Shown one piece after another: positions 15,691 to 26,866 of a stretch of DNA of 35,721 nucleotides. Within the stretch, counting starts at the first letter, position 1. Each line of letters opens with the position of its first letter. The stretch comes from Clostridiales bacterium (lineage in GTDB: Bacteria > Bacillota > Peptococcia > DRI-13 > UBA5745). A model generated the notes under the pieces. It saw only the letters and a list, made by a program, of their open reading frames with translations. It was not told where the DNA came from and did not search any database. The position numbers and the translations under genes were made by a program. The DNA lies in contig WRMS01000004.1 in assembly GCA_009777025.1 (NCBI GenBank), positions 1 to 35,721 of the forward strand, read 5' to 3'.

Positions 15691-17979
15691 CTACATCAAG
15701 CTCTTCGGTTCCATGTCGAGGACAAGTCGGGGTTCGTCGCCCCACATCGCGCCTCTGTTTCTCGCGAAATCCAGGCAATGGGCCAATGGCGCCCAACTAT
15801 CCGCCAGCAGGATGAGATGCCATCGCCAGCGGTCTCTGATTCTCTCTACAGGGGCTTTCACCGGGCCCAGCCATAGTATGGATCCGGCTTCTCCCGGCTT
15901 GAGGCTTTGCCGGCAGAATGCCGCGAGATCCTCCAGTTTCTCTTTGACTTCTTCATCCTGATAACCGGTCGCCAGAATCCTGGCGCTCTTCTTCCATGGC
16001 GGATAATCCAGGAGCCGCCTGAGGGCCAGCTCATGGCGATAAAAGGCCATATAGTCATAGGTTGCCGCGACCTTCAACACCGGGTTTTCCGGATAAAAGG
16101 TCTGAATCATCACTTCGCCCGGCACATCCCCCCGGCCTGCCCGGCCAGCGGTCTGCAAGATGAGTTGCATGGCCCGCTCACTGCCTTGATAGTCGGGCAG
16201 ATTGAGGATGCCGTCGATATGCAGTACTGCCGACAAGGTCACTTTCGGAAAGTCAAAGCCTTTTGCTACCATCTGCGTACCCACCAGGACGTCCGCTTGC
16301 CCCTCCTGAAAAGCCTTCAGGATCGCATTGTGGCTGCCTGCTCTGGCGGTACTGTCCATATCGAGACGAAGCAAAGATAGCGACGGGATTTCCCCGGACA
16401 GATACTCCATCACCCGCTGCGTACCCGTACCCATATACTGCAGCATTCTGCCGCCGCAATGGGGGCAGGCTTCCCACAAGCCGCTGGAGTAGCCGCAGTA
16501 GTGACAGACCAGCCGCTGCCTTCCCTCTCCTTGCCTGCCGGCGGTCCCGGGCTGCCCGGCGGCCTCTGCTGCGCGGTGGTAGGTCAGCGCGATGCTGCAT
16601 CTCGGACACTCCAGGCTCTTTCCGCAGTCTCTGCAAAGCACATAGGTATGATACCCCCTGCGATTGATCAGAAGAATCGCCTGTTCGGCCTTTGCTTTTC
16701 GCTCCCTTATGGCTGCCAGAAGCGCCCTGCTCACTGGATAGGGGTGCCCTTCCTTCATCTCCCGGCTCATATTGATCCAGCGAATAGGCGGCATTGGCCG
16801 CGTTTCTACTCTGTCCGGCAGACGGGACAAGCGGATCTCTCCCCGCTCGGCGCGAAACAGGCTTTCCAGATCCGGCGTTGCGGAGCCGCGCAACACCACG
16901 GCCTTCCATAATCTGGCTAATGCCTCCGCCGCCTTTCTGGCGTCATAGCGCGGTTCCGGTTCGGACTGCTTATAGGTATTCTCGTGCTCTTCATCCAGGA
17001 TGATCAATCCCAGATCCGCGACGGGCGCAAAGAGAGCGGAACGGGGCCCGATGATCAGTCTGACCTCGCCTTGCCGGATCCTTTGCCATTCCGCGTATCG
17101 CTGCCCCGGGGTAAGGTTGCTGTGAAGAATGGCCACCTGGCCCGGAAAGCTTTGCTGCGCCTTGGCCGCCAATTGGGGCACCAGACTGATTTCCGGAACC
17201 AGGTATATCGTTTGCCTGCCCAGCTTCCCCGCGAGAGTAGCCAAATGCAGATAGACCTCTGTCTTTCCGCTTCCGGTAACGCCAAAGAGCAGATGCTTTC
17301 CTGCTTTTCGTTGCCGGATATCCTCTTTGACCAAGTCAAAGGCTTTCCGCTGCCCCTCTGACAGGAAGATACTGAGACTGGCCTCCATCATATCCGCCGT
17401 TGCTTCTTTACGGGGTTCTTTTTTCGTTTGCCGGAAGCCGCGCTCTTTGCGAAGGCGCCCGGATCCGGCCCATTCTTCGGCTTGGGCAAGGGCTTGCCTG
17501 TTCCATCTTTGCACAATCCTCTTGTCGCTCATGCCCCTGTTGCCTGTCTTCTTGATCCCGTTCCAAAGCGCTTCCCAGGCCGGATCGATAAACAGGCTTT
17601 CGTTCGTCGTACCCGGACTGCCGGCATTCTCTTCCGCTGTGTAGTAGCGTATTTCCGGCGCCGGCCTAACCGCGGGCGGCAGATACAATAAAGCGGCCCG
17701 ATGAAGCGGACAAACATAGTATCGCGCCAGCCAGCGGATGAGCGCGAGCCCCCTTCTGCTGATCAAGGGCTCGGGGTACAGCGCCTCGCCAAGTTCCAGC
17801 ATTCTATACTTTCCGCGCCGCTCTTGTTGTAAGCGAAGGACAAGGCCTTCTTCTTGCCTTTCCCGGACTTTTACAGAAAACAACATACCGGGAAAGCACA
17901 CCTGTCCTTCCCGGATAGCGTAGGTTAAGATCAATTCTTTGGCTGAAGCCGGATGCAAGATCAAGACCACCGCAAACAT
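15691..17979 (-). CDS. priA: Primosomal protein N' (replication restart helicase PriA)
   Basis: FGVTGSGKTEVYLHLA, LIILDEEHENTYKQ, zinc motifs CRDCGKSLECPRC and CHYCGYSSGLWEACPHCGG, GTQMVAKGFDFPKVTL. Start placed at MFAVVLILHP, 8 nt after metK. Confidence 0.95.
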   Translation of the reverse strand: MFAVVLILHPASAKELILTYAIREGQVCFPGMLFSVKVRERQEEGLVLRLQQERRGKYRMLELGEALYPEPLISRRGLALIRWLARYYVCPLHRAALLYLPPAVRPAPEIRYYTAEENAGSPGTTNESLFIDPAWEALWNGIKKTGNRGMSDKRIVQRWNRQALAQAEEWAGSGRLRKERGFRQTKKEPRKEATADMMEASLSIFLSEGQRKAFDLVKEDIRQRKAGKHLLFGVTGSGKTEVYLHLATLAGKLGRQTIYLVPEISLVPQLAAKAQQSFPGQVAILHSNLTPGQRYAEWQRIRQGEVRLIIGPRSALFAPVADLGLIILDEEHENTYKQSEPEPRYDARKAAEALARLWKAVVLRGSATPDLESLFRAERGEIRLSRLPDRVETRPMPPIRWINMSREMKEGHPYPVSRALLAAIRERKAKAEQAILLINRRGYHTYVLCRDCGKSLECPRCSIALTYHRAAEAAGQPGTAGRQGEGRQRLVCHYCGYSSGLWEACPHCGGRMLQYMGTGTQRVMEYLSGEIPSLSLLRLDMDSTARAGSHNAILKAFQEGQADVLVGTQMVAKGFDFPKVTLSAVLHIDGILNLPDYQGSERAMQLILQTAGRAGRGDVPGEVMIQTFYPENPVLKVAATYDYMAFYRHELALRRLLDYPPWKKSARILATGYQDEEVKEKLEDLAAFCRQSLKPGEAGSILWLGPVKAPVERIRDRWRWHLILLADSWAPLAHCLDFARNRGAMWGDEPRLVLDMEPKSLM

Positions 17980-17987
17980 GTGCGCCC

Positions 17988-19172
<1,185 letters not shown>

Positions 19173-19177
19173 ATTCG

Positions 19178-20392
19178 TTAATCATTCCTTTCCCGCCAAA
19201 TCTCATTGGCGGCCAATAACAGCTCTTTCGCCGCTTCCTCCTTGGACATCAGTTCCAATTCCTTGCTCCCGCCGTCTTGCCATAGCAGCAGGAGTTGGTT
19301 GGTATCCGTCCCGAATCCGGAGCCCGGACTGGTGAGATCATTCGCCGCGATCAGATCAATATGTTTCTTCTCCAGTTTCTCTTTGGCGTTTTCCCTCAGG
19401 TTCTGTGTTTCCGCCGCAAAGCCCACCAGAACCTGTCCGGCTTTTTTCTCTTTGCCCAATTCAGCCAGAATGTCTGTAGTACGGGTCAGATCCAGCGAAA
19501 AGCCTTCCTCCGCCTTCTTTATTTTTTCGAGGGATTGGACTGCCGGCCTGTAATCCGCCACCGCCGCCGACTTAATGATGATATCGGCCTTGTCTTTTTC
19601 CCGGAACACAGCCTCCGCCATATCCCCGGCGGAGCGCACCATGATCGTCCGGCACACTGGCAGGGCTTTCAATTCCACAGGGCCGCTGATCAGCGTCACT
19701 TCGGCGCCCATGAGCCAGGCCTCGTAAGCGACGGCATAGCCCATCCGCCCCGTAGAATGGTTCGTGATATAGCGCACGGGGTCGATATCCTCCACAGTCG
19801 GTCCCGCGGTGACAAGAACCCTGCGTCCTTTCAAAGGCTTTTCGCGTTCCAGCGCGTATTCGATATACAGGACGATATCGTCGATTTCCGCCAGCTTGCC
19901 TTTGCCCACGTCGCCGCATGCCAAAAGGCCAACCTGAGGCTCGACGATCAGGCAGCCCCGTTCACGCAGGATTTCTTCGTTGATCCGGGTAGCCGGGTTT
20001 TCATACATGACCGTATTCATAGCCGGGGCAATCACGCGCCCTTTATCGAAAGCCAAAAAAGCGGCCGTCAGCGAATCGTCAGCCAATCCCCAGGTTAGTT
20101 TTGCCATAACGTTCGCTGTAGCGGGAGCGATCACAAAGACGTCCGCCCACTGGGCGGCGCCCACATGCTCCACGTCCCATTGCTTAACCTCGTCAAACAT
20201 CCCTTGTATCACGGGGCGCCCGGTCAGCGTCTGCAGCGTTAGCGGCGTGATAAAGGCCTTCGCGGCGTCCGTCATCACCGTTTGTACTTGCGCGCCCGCC
20301 TTAATCAATTTTCTCGCCAGGTCACAGGACAAATAAGCGGCAATGCTGCCGCTTATTCCTAACAACACATGTTTTCCTTCGAGTTTTGTCAT
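19178..20392 (-). CDS. coaBC: Bifunctional phosphopantothenoylcysteine decarboxylase/phosphopantothenate-cysteine ligase
   Basis: [74 protein letters not shown]. Confidence 0.97.
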   Translation of the reverse strand: MTKLEGKHVLLGISGSIAAYLSCDLARKLIKAGAQVQTVMTDAAKAFITPLTLQTLTGRPVIQGMFDEVKQWDVEHVGAAQWADVFVIAPATANVMAKLTWGLADDSLTAAFLAFDKGRVIAPAMNTVMYENPATRINEEILRERGCLIVEPQVGLLACGDVGKGKLAEIDDIVLYIEYALEREKPLKGRRVLVTAGPTVEDIDPVRYITNHSTGRMGYAVAYEAWLMGAEVTLISGPVELKALPVCRTIMVRSAGDMAEAVFREKDKADIIIKSAAVADYRPAVQSLEKIKKAEEGFSLDLTRTTDILAELGKEKKAGQVLVGFAAETQNLRENAKEKLEKKHIDLIAANDLTSPGSGFGTDTNQLLLLWQDGGSKELELMSKEEAAKELLLAANEIWRERND

Positions 20393-20601
20393 TTTATGCC
20401 GCCTTTGGGTTCGTCGATATCCAGTTTCCCATTGGCAATCTCTTCTAAGGCGATACTTACCGGCTTGATCATATCCGCCGGTACGCTCACTGCCGGCTTT
20501 CCGCCGTTTGTCAGTTCCCTGGCCCTCTTTGCCGTAGCCACCACCAGGCCGTATTTCGAATCCAGTCGATCGGTAAGCTTATCTATGGATGGTTGACGCA
20601 T
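20389..20601 (-). CDS. rpoZ: DNA-directed RNA polymerase omega subunit
   Basis: MRQPSIDKLTDRLDSKYGLVVATAKRARELT; position between gmk and coaBC. Confidence 0.92.
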   Translation of the reverse strand: MRQPSIDKLTDRLDSKYGLVVATAKRARELTNGGKPAVSVPADMIKPVSIALEEIANGKLDIDEPKGGIK

Positions 20602-21199
20602 TCGCTTTCCTCTCCTCCCTGATGATCTCCAAAATATGTTCTACCGCATCTGCTAAGTGATCATTGACGATTGTATAATGGTACTTCTCCTCCTGGGTCA
20701 TCTCCCATTGGGCGGTCATCATCCGGCGTTTGATTTCTTCCCGGCTTTCCCGCTGGCGCCCGGTAATCCGTTTGAGTAATTCTTCTTCAGAGGGCGCTTT
20801 CACGAAAAGGAGAACACAACTCGTATCCATCTTCTGCGCAATTTGCAGACCTCCCTGAACGTCAATTTCCAGTATGCAATCCTTGCCGGATTCCCGTATT
20901 TCCCGCACCTTATCTTTCAGCGTCCCGTAGCGGTGACCGTGGACCTCCGCCCATTCCAGGAAGCCGTCTTCGTCTATCGTTTTCTGAAAAGCATTCTCCG
21001 TATAAAAATAGTACTCTCTTCCATAGACTTCCTGCGGGCCCTGCTTTCGCGTCGTGGCGGAAACCGAGAGCGCCAGACCGGGATCCTGCTTCAGCAATTC
21101 CTGGCAGATCGTTCCCTTTCCCGCGCCGGAAGGGCCGGAGATCACAATCAAAAGTCCTTTCGTATCCGTAGTTTCCGCAACTATCCCGTTCGTGTCCAT
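20579..21199 (-). CDS. gmk: Guanylate kinase
   Basis: LLIVISGPSGAGKGTICQELL; SVSATTRKQGPQEVYGREYYFYT; EIDVQGGLQI. Confidence 0.96.
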   Translation of the reverse strand: MDTNGIVAETTDTKGLLIVISGPSGAGKGTICQELLKQDPGLALSVSATTRKQGPQEVYGREYYFYTENAFQKTIDEDGFLEWAEVHGHRYGTLKDKVREIRESGKDCILEIDVQGGLQIAQKMDTSCVLLFVKAPSEEELLKRITGRQRESREEIKRRMMTAQWEMTQEEKYHYTIVNDHLADAVEHILEIIREERKANASTIHR

Positions 21200-21242
21200 C
21201 GCCCTCCCGCTCCCTGTCTATTTTCCAGACGATTGACTCGTT

Positions 21243-22121
21243 CTATTGAATGTTTTGCGCCTGTTCACGGAGTTTTTCCAATTCGCTCTTGATCTCCACA
21301 ACAATTTTAGTCATGGACAGGTCGTTGGCTTTGGCGCCTACCGTATTGATCTCGCGATGAATCTCCTGACAGAGAAAATCCAGCTTTCTTCCCGCCGGCT
21401 CTTCCGCATCCAGCAGCGCGCGAAACTGTTGAAAATGGCTGTCCAGACGTACCAGTTCCTCATCTACGCCTGCACGGTCCGCAAACATCGCCACCTCTTG
21501 CACAATGCGATTCTCATCCACCGGCTGCTGCCCCAGCAGCTCTGTGATTCTCGCGGACAGGCGCTGCCTGTAGTTTTCCACGATGCCGGACGCATAACGC
21601 AGAAGGCTCTTTCGCCGGGCTTCCAAGTCATCCAGACGTTTTGCCATATCCGCGGCAAGCCTGCCTCCCTCCGCTCTGCGCATAGTAATCACCTGCGCAA
21701 GGGCGGCGTCGACTGGCACGATCAGTTGCTTCCAGGATTCTTCCATGTCATTAGCCGTCTCTTCGATGTGCATCACGCCGGGCAAACCGATCAGCTCGGC
21801 TACACCATAGTTGAAAGCAATACCCAAGTCGTCTGACAGATCCCGGATAGCCTGATAATACATACGGGCAAGGCCTTTGTCGACACGCATTTCTGTATCG
21901 TAGCCTTCCCCTCTGTCTACTTTTATATACACATCGACTTTACCCCTAATGAGCGAAGCCGCCAGATGCTGCCGGAGCCTCTCCTCAAGAGCGCCGTAGC
22001 TCCTGGGCATTTTAATCTGTATTTCATTATAGCGGTGATTCACCGTTTTGATCTCGGCAGTTATACATTTGGCTTCCGTGCGGGATTCGCTCTGCCCGAA
22101 TCCGGTCATACTTTGGATCAA
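21243..22121 (-). CDS. YicC family protein (YicC/YloC-type endoribonuclease family)
   Basis: MIQSMTGFGQSE N-terminus; C-terminal REINTVGAKANDLSMTKIVVEIKSELEKLREQAQNIQ. Confidence 0.95.
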   Translation of the reverse strand: MIQSMTGFGQSESRTEAKCITAEIKTVNHRYNEIQIKMPRSYGALEERLRQHLAASLIRGKVDVYIKVDRGEGYDTEMRVDKGLARMYYQAIRDLSDDLGIAFNYGVAELIGLPGVMHIEETANDMEESWKQLIVPVDAALAQVITMRRAEGGRLAADMAKRLDDLEARRKSLLRYASGIVENYRQRLSARITELLGQQPVDENRIVQEVAMFADRAGVDEELVRLDSHFQQFRALLDAEEPAGRKLDFLCQEIHREINTVGAKANDLSMTKIVVEIKSELEKLREQAQNIQ

Positions 22122-22177
22122 TCCAGCGCCTCCTGCCTATCTGTATGCATCAAGTCTCACACTATCTCTATCACTTC

Positions 22178-22183
22178 ATTATA
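22178..22183 (-). promoter_or_regulatory. Extended -10 element upstream of yicC
   Basis: Minus strand TGTTATAAT about 57 nt upstream of the yicC ATG; no convincing -35. Confidence 0.4.
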
Positions 22184-22196
22184 ACACAATTTCAGC

Positions 22197-23732
22197 TTAT
22201 CCGGTCTGAAAATTTTCCAGGAAAGCATTTATTTCCACGCCCTCGTAATTGAACACTTGCTCCTCGCCCCAGAGGGAAAGCATCATCTCGCGTCCCAGAC
22301 CGGGATTTGCCTTAATCGCGGCGCTGATGCGGATCAGCAGGCCTTCCTCCCCTTCCTGCCATTCCATTCTTTGGGCGCGATAAAGGGAAGAAAGCAGCAT
22401 ACGGGCTGACATATACCCCCAGCCGTACAAATCCTCCAAGGGAAAACAATACAGCTTTCCCCTTTGTTCATAGATGCACTGCAGGCGCCCGCCTTCATAT
22501 CCTGCCGCGACCACATACCGCTGCTCGGCAAAGGGGCATAGATCGACCGATAGCATATCGCCCGGCTGATACGGTACCGGCAGGTCGATCGAGGAACGAC
22601 AAAAACGCAAATGCGCGGGCAGCCCGATTTCGCCCAGATACGCTTCGGACGCCCGGTAGTCCAGGAACCCGTGCCGGTGCAGAAACTCCCTGCCGCCGTG
22701 AAAGTACCAAATATCGCCATAGGCGTTCAAGGTCCATTTGATTTCGTGTATCATGTTCCCCTCGTCATCCGGCTTATACTTGATGATCTCGTACCACGAA
22801 CGGTAACGCCAGGAAGCTTCCTCCAACCGGGGCAGTTTCTCGATTCTGATAAATCGGACTGCTTCGTCGAAATCGCTGAAAAGCCGCCAAAAATCCTCTT
22901 CTTGGCCAAAGCTTCCATAGGCGCCCAACCAACGGATATGCAGCAGAAAAACTGTACCCGGCGGATTGTTTTCATATCGCTCGTCAAGCGCAGCGCGGAA
23001 AGCCGCCAACGCGGAGGCGGCGTCGTAATCCCTGCTCTTCGAGACAGGCGCCGCCTGCCAGCTTATCCGCTCCAGTACCGGTATTTTCAGCTCGATGGAC
23101 GCCGGGGCGCTGGCTATGATTTTAGCGTAGTCGTCGTTACGCAACTGAGCGGAGCCATCGCGTAAATGCGTGCGGAGTTCCGCCGATTCGATAAACCGCA
23201 GCGCTTCTTCCTGATCGTCCGGCAGATACGCCCGGAAAAGCCGCCCTTCCACAGGCATGCAGAACACCTGTTCGTATTCGCACCAGCGCCATCCCTCGTC
23301 TCCCGGATACGCCACAAACTCAAAGGAATTCCCCCCGGCGACGCTTTTCGCCTCCGCATCCCATCTGTCGACGTCCGCGCCGACACGAAAGAAGGTAACC
23401 CAGACTTGCCCGTCGATCTCCAGACGGTGTACATGATAAATCAAGTCGGGGCCGTTCAGGTAGTCGTCCTTTTTTTCATCAAAAAAGCGTTGCTGCGCCG
23501 GCGTCGCTTCGGCTGTGGAAAGGGAATATAGCATACCCTTATACGATACGAGCCCGGCTTTCTGCCGGATAGCCCCGGAAGCATCGCCTTCCGGATCGCT
23601 CCCCGCATACACCTGATGGGATATGCGCAGCTCGCCGCGCTGCACAAAAGCTTCGATCGTCTCCTCCGACAGCTTGAGCAGCTTCATACGCTGTATGGCG
23701 GCCTCCCGCATGGCTTCTTCTATCTTCAGCAT
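22197..23732 (-). CDS. Hypothetical protein, 511 aa, no domain recognised
   Basis: Long ORF with normal codon/amino-acid composition, intergenic borders on both sides, divergent from rqcH. Confidence 0.75.
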   Translation of the reverse strand: MLKIEEAMREAAIQRMKLLKLSEETIEAFVQRGELRISHQVYAGSDPEGDASGAIRQKAGLVSYKGMLYSLSTAEATPAQQRFFDEKKDDYLNGPDLIYHVHRLEIDGQVWVTFFRVGADVDRWDAEAKSVAGGNSFEFVAYPGDEGWRWCEYEQVFCMPVEGRLFRAYLPDDQEEALRFIESAELRTHLRDGSAQLRNDDYAKIIASAPASIELKIPVLERISWQAAPVSKSRDYDAASALAAFRAALDERYENNPPGTVFLLHIRWLGAYGSFGQEEDFWRLFSDFDEAVRFIRIEKLPRLEEASWRYRSWYEIIKYKPDDEGNMIHEIKWTLNAYGDIWYFHGGREFLHRHGFLDYRASEAYLGEIGLPAHLRFCRSSIDLPVPYQPGDMLSVDLCPFAEQRYVVAAGYEGGRLQCIYEQRGKLYCFPLEDLYGWGYMSARMLLSSLYRAQRMEWQEGEEGLLIRISAAIKANPGLGREMMLSLWGEEQVFNYEGVEINAFLENFQTG

Positions 23733-23817
23733 CCTTCCCTCTCCCGTCTCCCTTAACGTTGATCATGGATAGGATATCATATTGCCGCGCAAGTGAAAAG
23801 GCAGGCTTCGCGTATGC

Positions 23818-23823
23818 TATAAT
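23818..23823 (+). promoter_or_regulatory. Extended -10 element (TGCTATAAT) upstream of rqcH
   Basis: TGCTATAAT at 23815-23823, about 53 nt before the ATG at 23876; weak -35. Confidence 0.45.
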
Positions 23824-23875
23824 GTATAATATCTTATGTCTCCCCGTAGCAAATCCCATGGAAAAGGAGCCTCCC

Positions 23876-25717
23876 ATGTCATACGACGGCCTGGTCATGA
23901 ACGGCATAGCCCGGGAATGCAACCAGCTTTTATCCGGGGCGCGGATTGACAAAATCGCCCAGCCCAACAAAAATGAAATCATTTTACAACTGCGCAATCA
24001 GGGCAAAAGCCATAAGCTGCTGATATCTGCCCTGGCGCAGGAAGCCCGCGTCCAGCTTACGACGACGGCGCCGCCCAATCCGGATCAGCCTCCGGCTTTC
24101 TGCATGGTCTTGCGCAAGCATCTGGAGGGCGGCAGGATCCTTTCCTTCGAGCAGCAAGGCATGGACAGGATCCTGTATATCACAATCTCCGCCATGGACG
24201 AGTTTGGCGATATCAAACCAAAGCGCCTGATCGCGGAAATCATGGGCAAACACAGCAATTTGATCCTGACGGATCCGGAGACAGGCAGGATCATCGACAG
24301 CCTGAAGCGGGTCACAGAAAGCGTAAACCGGTATCGGCAGGTGCTTCCCGGCCTTTCCTACCTTGCGCCGCCGCCTGTCCATAAGCTCCCCCTTTGGCAG
24401 GAGGATGAAGAGGCCATTGGGACGCGGCTGATGACGGCCGGCGCCAGTCAGGCGCTGGACAAGCTGATCCTGTCTCTCTACGACGGGATCGGTCCCTTAA
24501 GCGTCCAGGAACTGATCTACCGCGCCGGCGCCAGCCCCGTGGATACGCCAGAACGCTTCGGTCAGCGCGACTATTTGCGCTTATTTCAAGCGATACAAGG
24601 GCTGGGTAAAGCTATCCGGGAAGGCGCTTATCAGGGGGAAATCCTGCTGCAGGACGGCAAGCCCAAAGACTTTTCCGCCATCGCCCTTACCCTGTATCCC
24701 GCCGAACAGCGGCAGGCCTTCTCTTCCCTGAATGAAATGCTGGACGTCTTTTACCGCAATCGAGGCGCCGCAAACCTCTTTCATCAAGAGCAAAAGAACC
24801 TGGAGCAGATCCTCTATCGGGAGCAGGAGCGCTGCAGAAAAAAAGCCGGCCTGCAGGCGGAATCCATACTGGAAGGCAAAGAAGCGCAGAAATGGCAGAT
24901 TCTGGGCCAACTGCTGACCGCCAATCACTATCAGATCCCGCAGGGGGAGGAAGCGCTTGTCCCCGATTATCACGATCCGGAGGGCGCGATGGTCAGGATC
25001 CCCATGGATCCCCGGCTCAGTCCAATAGAAAACGCCCAGGCGTATTTCCGGCGCTACCAGAAAGCCCGCCAGACCGCGAAAATGGCCCAAGTACACTATG
25101 ACGAAACCATGGCGGAACTCGCCTATCTGGATAGCCTTGCCTTTTCGCTGACGACTGTGCGCAGCCCGGAAGAGCTGGCTGAGGTTCGCCGGGAATTAGG
25201 CGAAGCGGGCTACAGCAAACAGAAGCCTGCGTCAAAGCGTGCGTCAGGCGGAAAAAGCAGGCTGATGGCAGGCAAAACCGGCGGCGGCAAAGGAAATAAG
25301 GCGGATAAACCGAAAGCCCGCGAAGCGGATCCGGTGATCAGCAAAATCCATTATCAGGGCTTCGATATTCTCTATGGCAGGAACAATCGCCAAAACGACT
25401 ATCTGAACATGAAAGTCGCCAAAGGGGGCGACCTCTGGTTTCATGCGCAAAGCATTCCCAGCGCCCATGTGATCCTCCGCAATCCGGATAAAAAGGACGT
25501 CCCGGCGGAAGCCGTCGAAACGGCAGCGAAACTATGTCTCTGGCATTCGCAGGCAAAATCCGCCGGGAGAGCGGCGATCGACTACACCCTGCGGCAGAAT
25601 ATATGGAAACCGAAAGGCGCAAAGCCGGGCATGATGCTTTATGAAAAGTTTCAGACTATCTATGTTACGGCGGAGGAGGAGGAAATCCGGCTACTGCTGA
25701 CTGCGCATCAAGCTTGA
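23876..25717 (+). CDS. rqcH: NFACT/RqcH family protein (Rqc2 homolog; FbpA-like)
   Basis: MSYDGLVMNGIARECNQLLSGARIDKIAQPNKNEIIL; NFACT-R domain FDILYGRNNRQNDYLNMKVAKGGDLWFHAQSIPSAHVILR; AAAAGGAG RBS. Confidence 0.93.
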   Translation: MSYDGLVMNGIARECNQLLSGARIDKIAQPNKNEIILQLRNQGKSHKLLISALAQEARVQLTTTAPPNPDQPPAFCMVLRKHLEGGRILSFEQQGMDRILYITISAMDEFGDIKPKRLIAEIMGKHSNLILTDPETGRIIDSLKRVTESVNRYRQVLPGLSYLAPPPVHKLPLWQEDEEAIGTRLMTAGASQALDKLILSLYDGIGPLSVQELIYRAGASPVDTPERFGQRDYLRLFQAIQGLGKAIREGAYQGEILLQDGKPKDFSAIALTLYPAEQRQAFSSLNEMLDVFYRNRGAANLFHQEQKNLEQILYREQERCRKKAGLQAESILEGKEAQKWQILGQLLTANHYQIPQGEEALVPDYHDPEGAMVRIPMDPRLSPIENAQAYFRRYQKARQTAKMAQVHYDETMAELAYLDSLAFSLTTVRSPEELAEVRRELGEAGYSKQKPASKRASGGKSRLMAGKTGGGKGNKADKPKAREADPVISKIHYQGFDILYGRNNRQNDYLNMKVAKGGDLWFHAQSIPSAHVILRNPDKKDVPAEAVETAAKLCLWHSQAKSAGRAAIDYTLRQNIWKPKGAKPGMMLYEKFQTIYVTAEEEEIRLLLTAHQA

Positions 25718-25760
25718 ATCCCGGCGCCGTTGTGCATTATAAGCGCAGCGCCACTTTGCC

Positions 25761-26852
25761 TTATGGGCGCAGCACATCTTCTTTATACAGATGGATCGTT
25801 CCGCTTTTGTTCAGATCCGTGAGGATCGTACCCGCCAGCGGAAACACGATCAAACCAACTATGCCGAATAAGGAAGCCCCTAAATACATGCATAGCAGAG
25901 TAATCAGCGGATACAGGCCGATTTGCATGCCTACCACCTTGGGTTCAATCGTATTGCGGACAACCAGTACCACGCCGTAAAGGATTGCTAACTTCAAAGC
26001 CCTCGACAGTTCACCGGATATGATACTGACGATGATCCAGGGAATGAGAATCGTTCCTGTGCCTACTACGGGTAAAGCGTCAAAAAGAGCGATCACCAAA
26101 GCAAGGCCTGGCGCGTTTCTGACGCCAATCAGAAAAAACCCGATCAACAGTTCTACAAACATAATCAGCGTCATGATACAGCAAGCCTTAATATAGCTGC
26201 CAAAGAACTTAAAAGTATTGTTCTTGATTTGTCTGAGAAGCTGCAGTTTCTCCTGACTGAGCTGCTTCAGGATAAAGCTTTTGATGCCCGGGTAGTCCGC
26301 CGATACATAAAATGAAGCTAGGACAGTGATGAGAAAATTGATCATAAATCCCGGGAAAGCGCCGGCAAATCCGGTAACCCAGTTGAGTACCGCTGTAGAA
26401 ACAGTCGTGACCAGATTGGCCATGGAGGAAATGACGTTTCCTGACAAGCTCTGAATCGTAGCCTGTAAGGTAGGGTCGATCTCCTGAAAGAGGATGATTA
26501 GCGTATTCAAACTCTGCCTTACTGCCGGTTCGATCGTAGACCGGTAGTAATCCGGTATAACACTAAAGAAATGGCTGATCGCCGACGCCAGCCGAATGCC
26601 GGATATCGTCAGGAGCGTTCCCACTATCGAGTAAAACAGCACAAGGATTATCACCGCCATCCATTTCTGTTTTACCTTCGTTACGCCGGCAACCCATTTC
26701 GCCAGCGGCCTCAGGGACACCGCCACCAGCGAGCCGATCAAAAAGGGCGTAATCGCGGGCATCAGATATTTGAGGAAAACGTAAATGATGCCGGCCACGA
26801 TTAACCAGTAGGCAAATCGAACAATAAAGATCTTTTGGCTCTCTGTATCCAT
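25761..26852 (-). CDS. AI-2E family transporter (YtvI-like)
   Basis: YLMPAITPFLIGSLVAVSLRPLAKWV; VIALFDALPVVGTGTILIPWIIVSIISG; GGAGG RBS before MDTESQK. Confidence 0.88.
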   Translation of the reverse strand: MDTESQKIFIVRFAYWLIVAGIIYVFLKYLMPAITPFLIGSLVAVSLRPLAKWVAGVTKVKQKWMAVIILVLFYSIVGTLLTISGIRLASAISHFFSVIPDYYRSTIEPAVRQSLNTLIILFQEIDPTLQATIQSLSGNVISSMANLVTTVSTAVLNWVTGFAGAFPGFMINFLITVLASFYVSADYPGIKSFILKQLSQEKLQLLRQIKNNTFKFFGSYIKACCIMTLIMFVELLIGFFLIGVRNAPGLALVIALFDALPVVGTGTILIPWIIVSIISGELSRALKLAILYGVVLVVRNTIEPKVVGMQIGLYPLITLLCMYLGASLFGIVGLIVFPLAGTILTDLNKSGTIHLYKEDVLRP

Positions 26853-26866
26853 GCACGCCCTCCTTT

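Noticed and set aside
19295-20098. 267-aa plus-strand ORF inside coaBC
   Set aside because: Antisense to a well-supported housekeeping gene, low-complexity His/Arg/Phe-rich translation typical of shadow ORFs.
25720-25775. Imperfect repeat TTATAAGCGCAGCGCC / TTATGGGCGCAGCACA between rqcH and the AI-2E gene
   Set aside because: The second copy lies in the AI-2E gene's 3' coding end and similarity is modest; no clear hairpin or extra copies.
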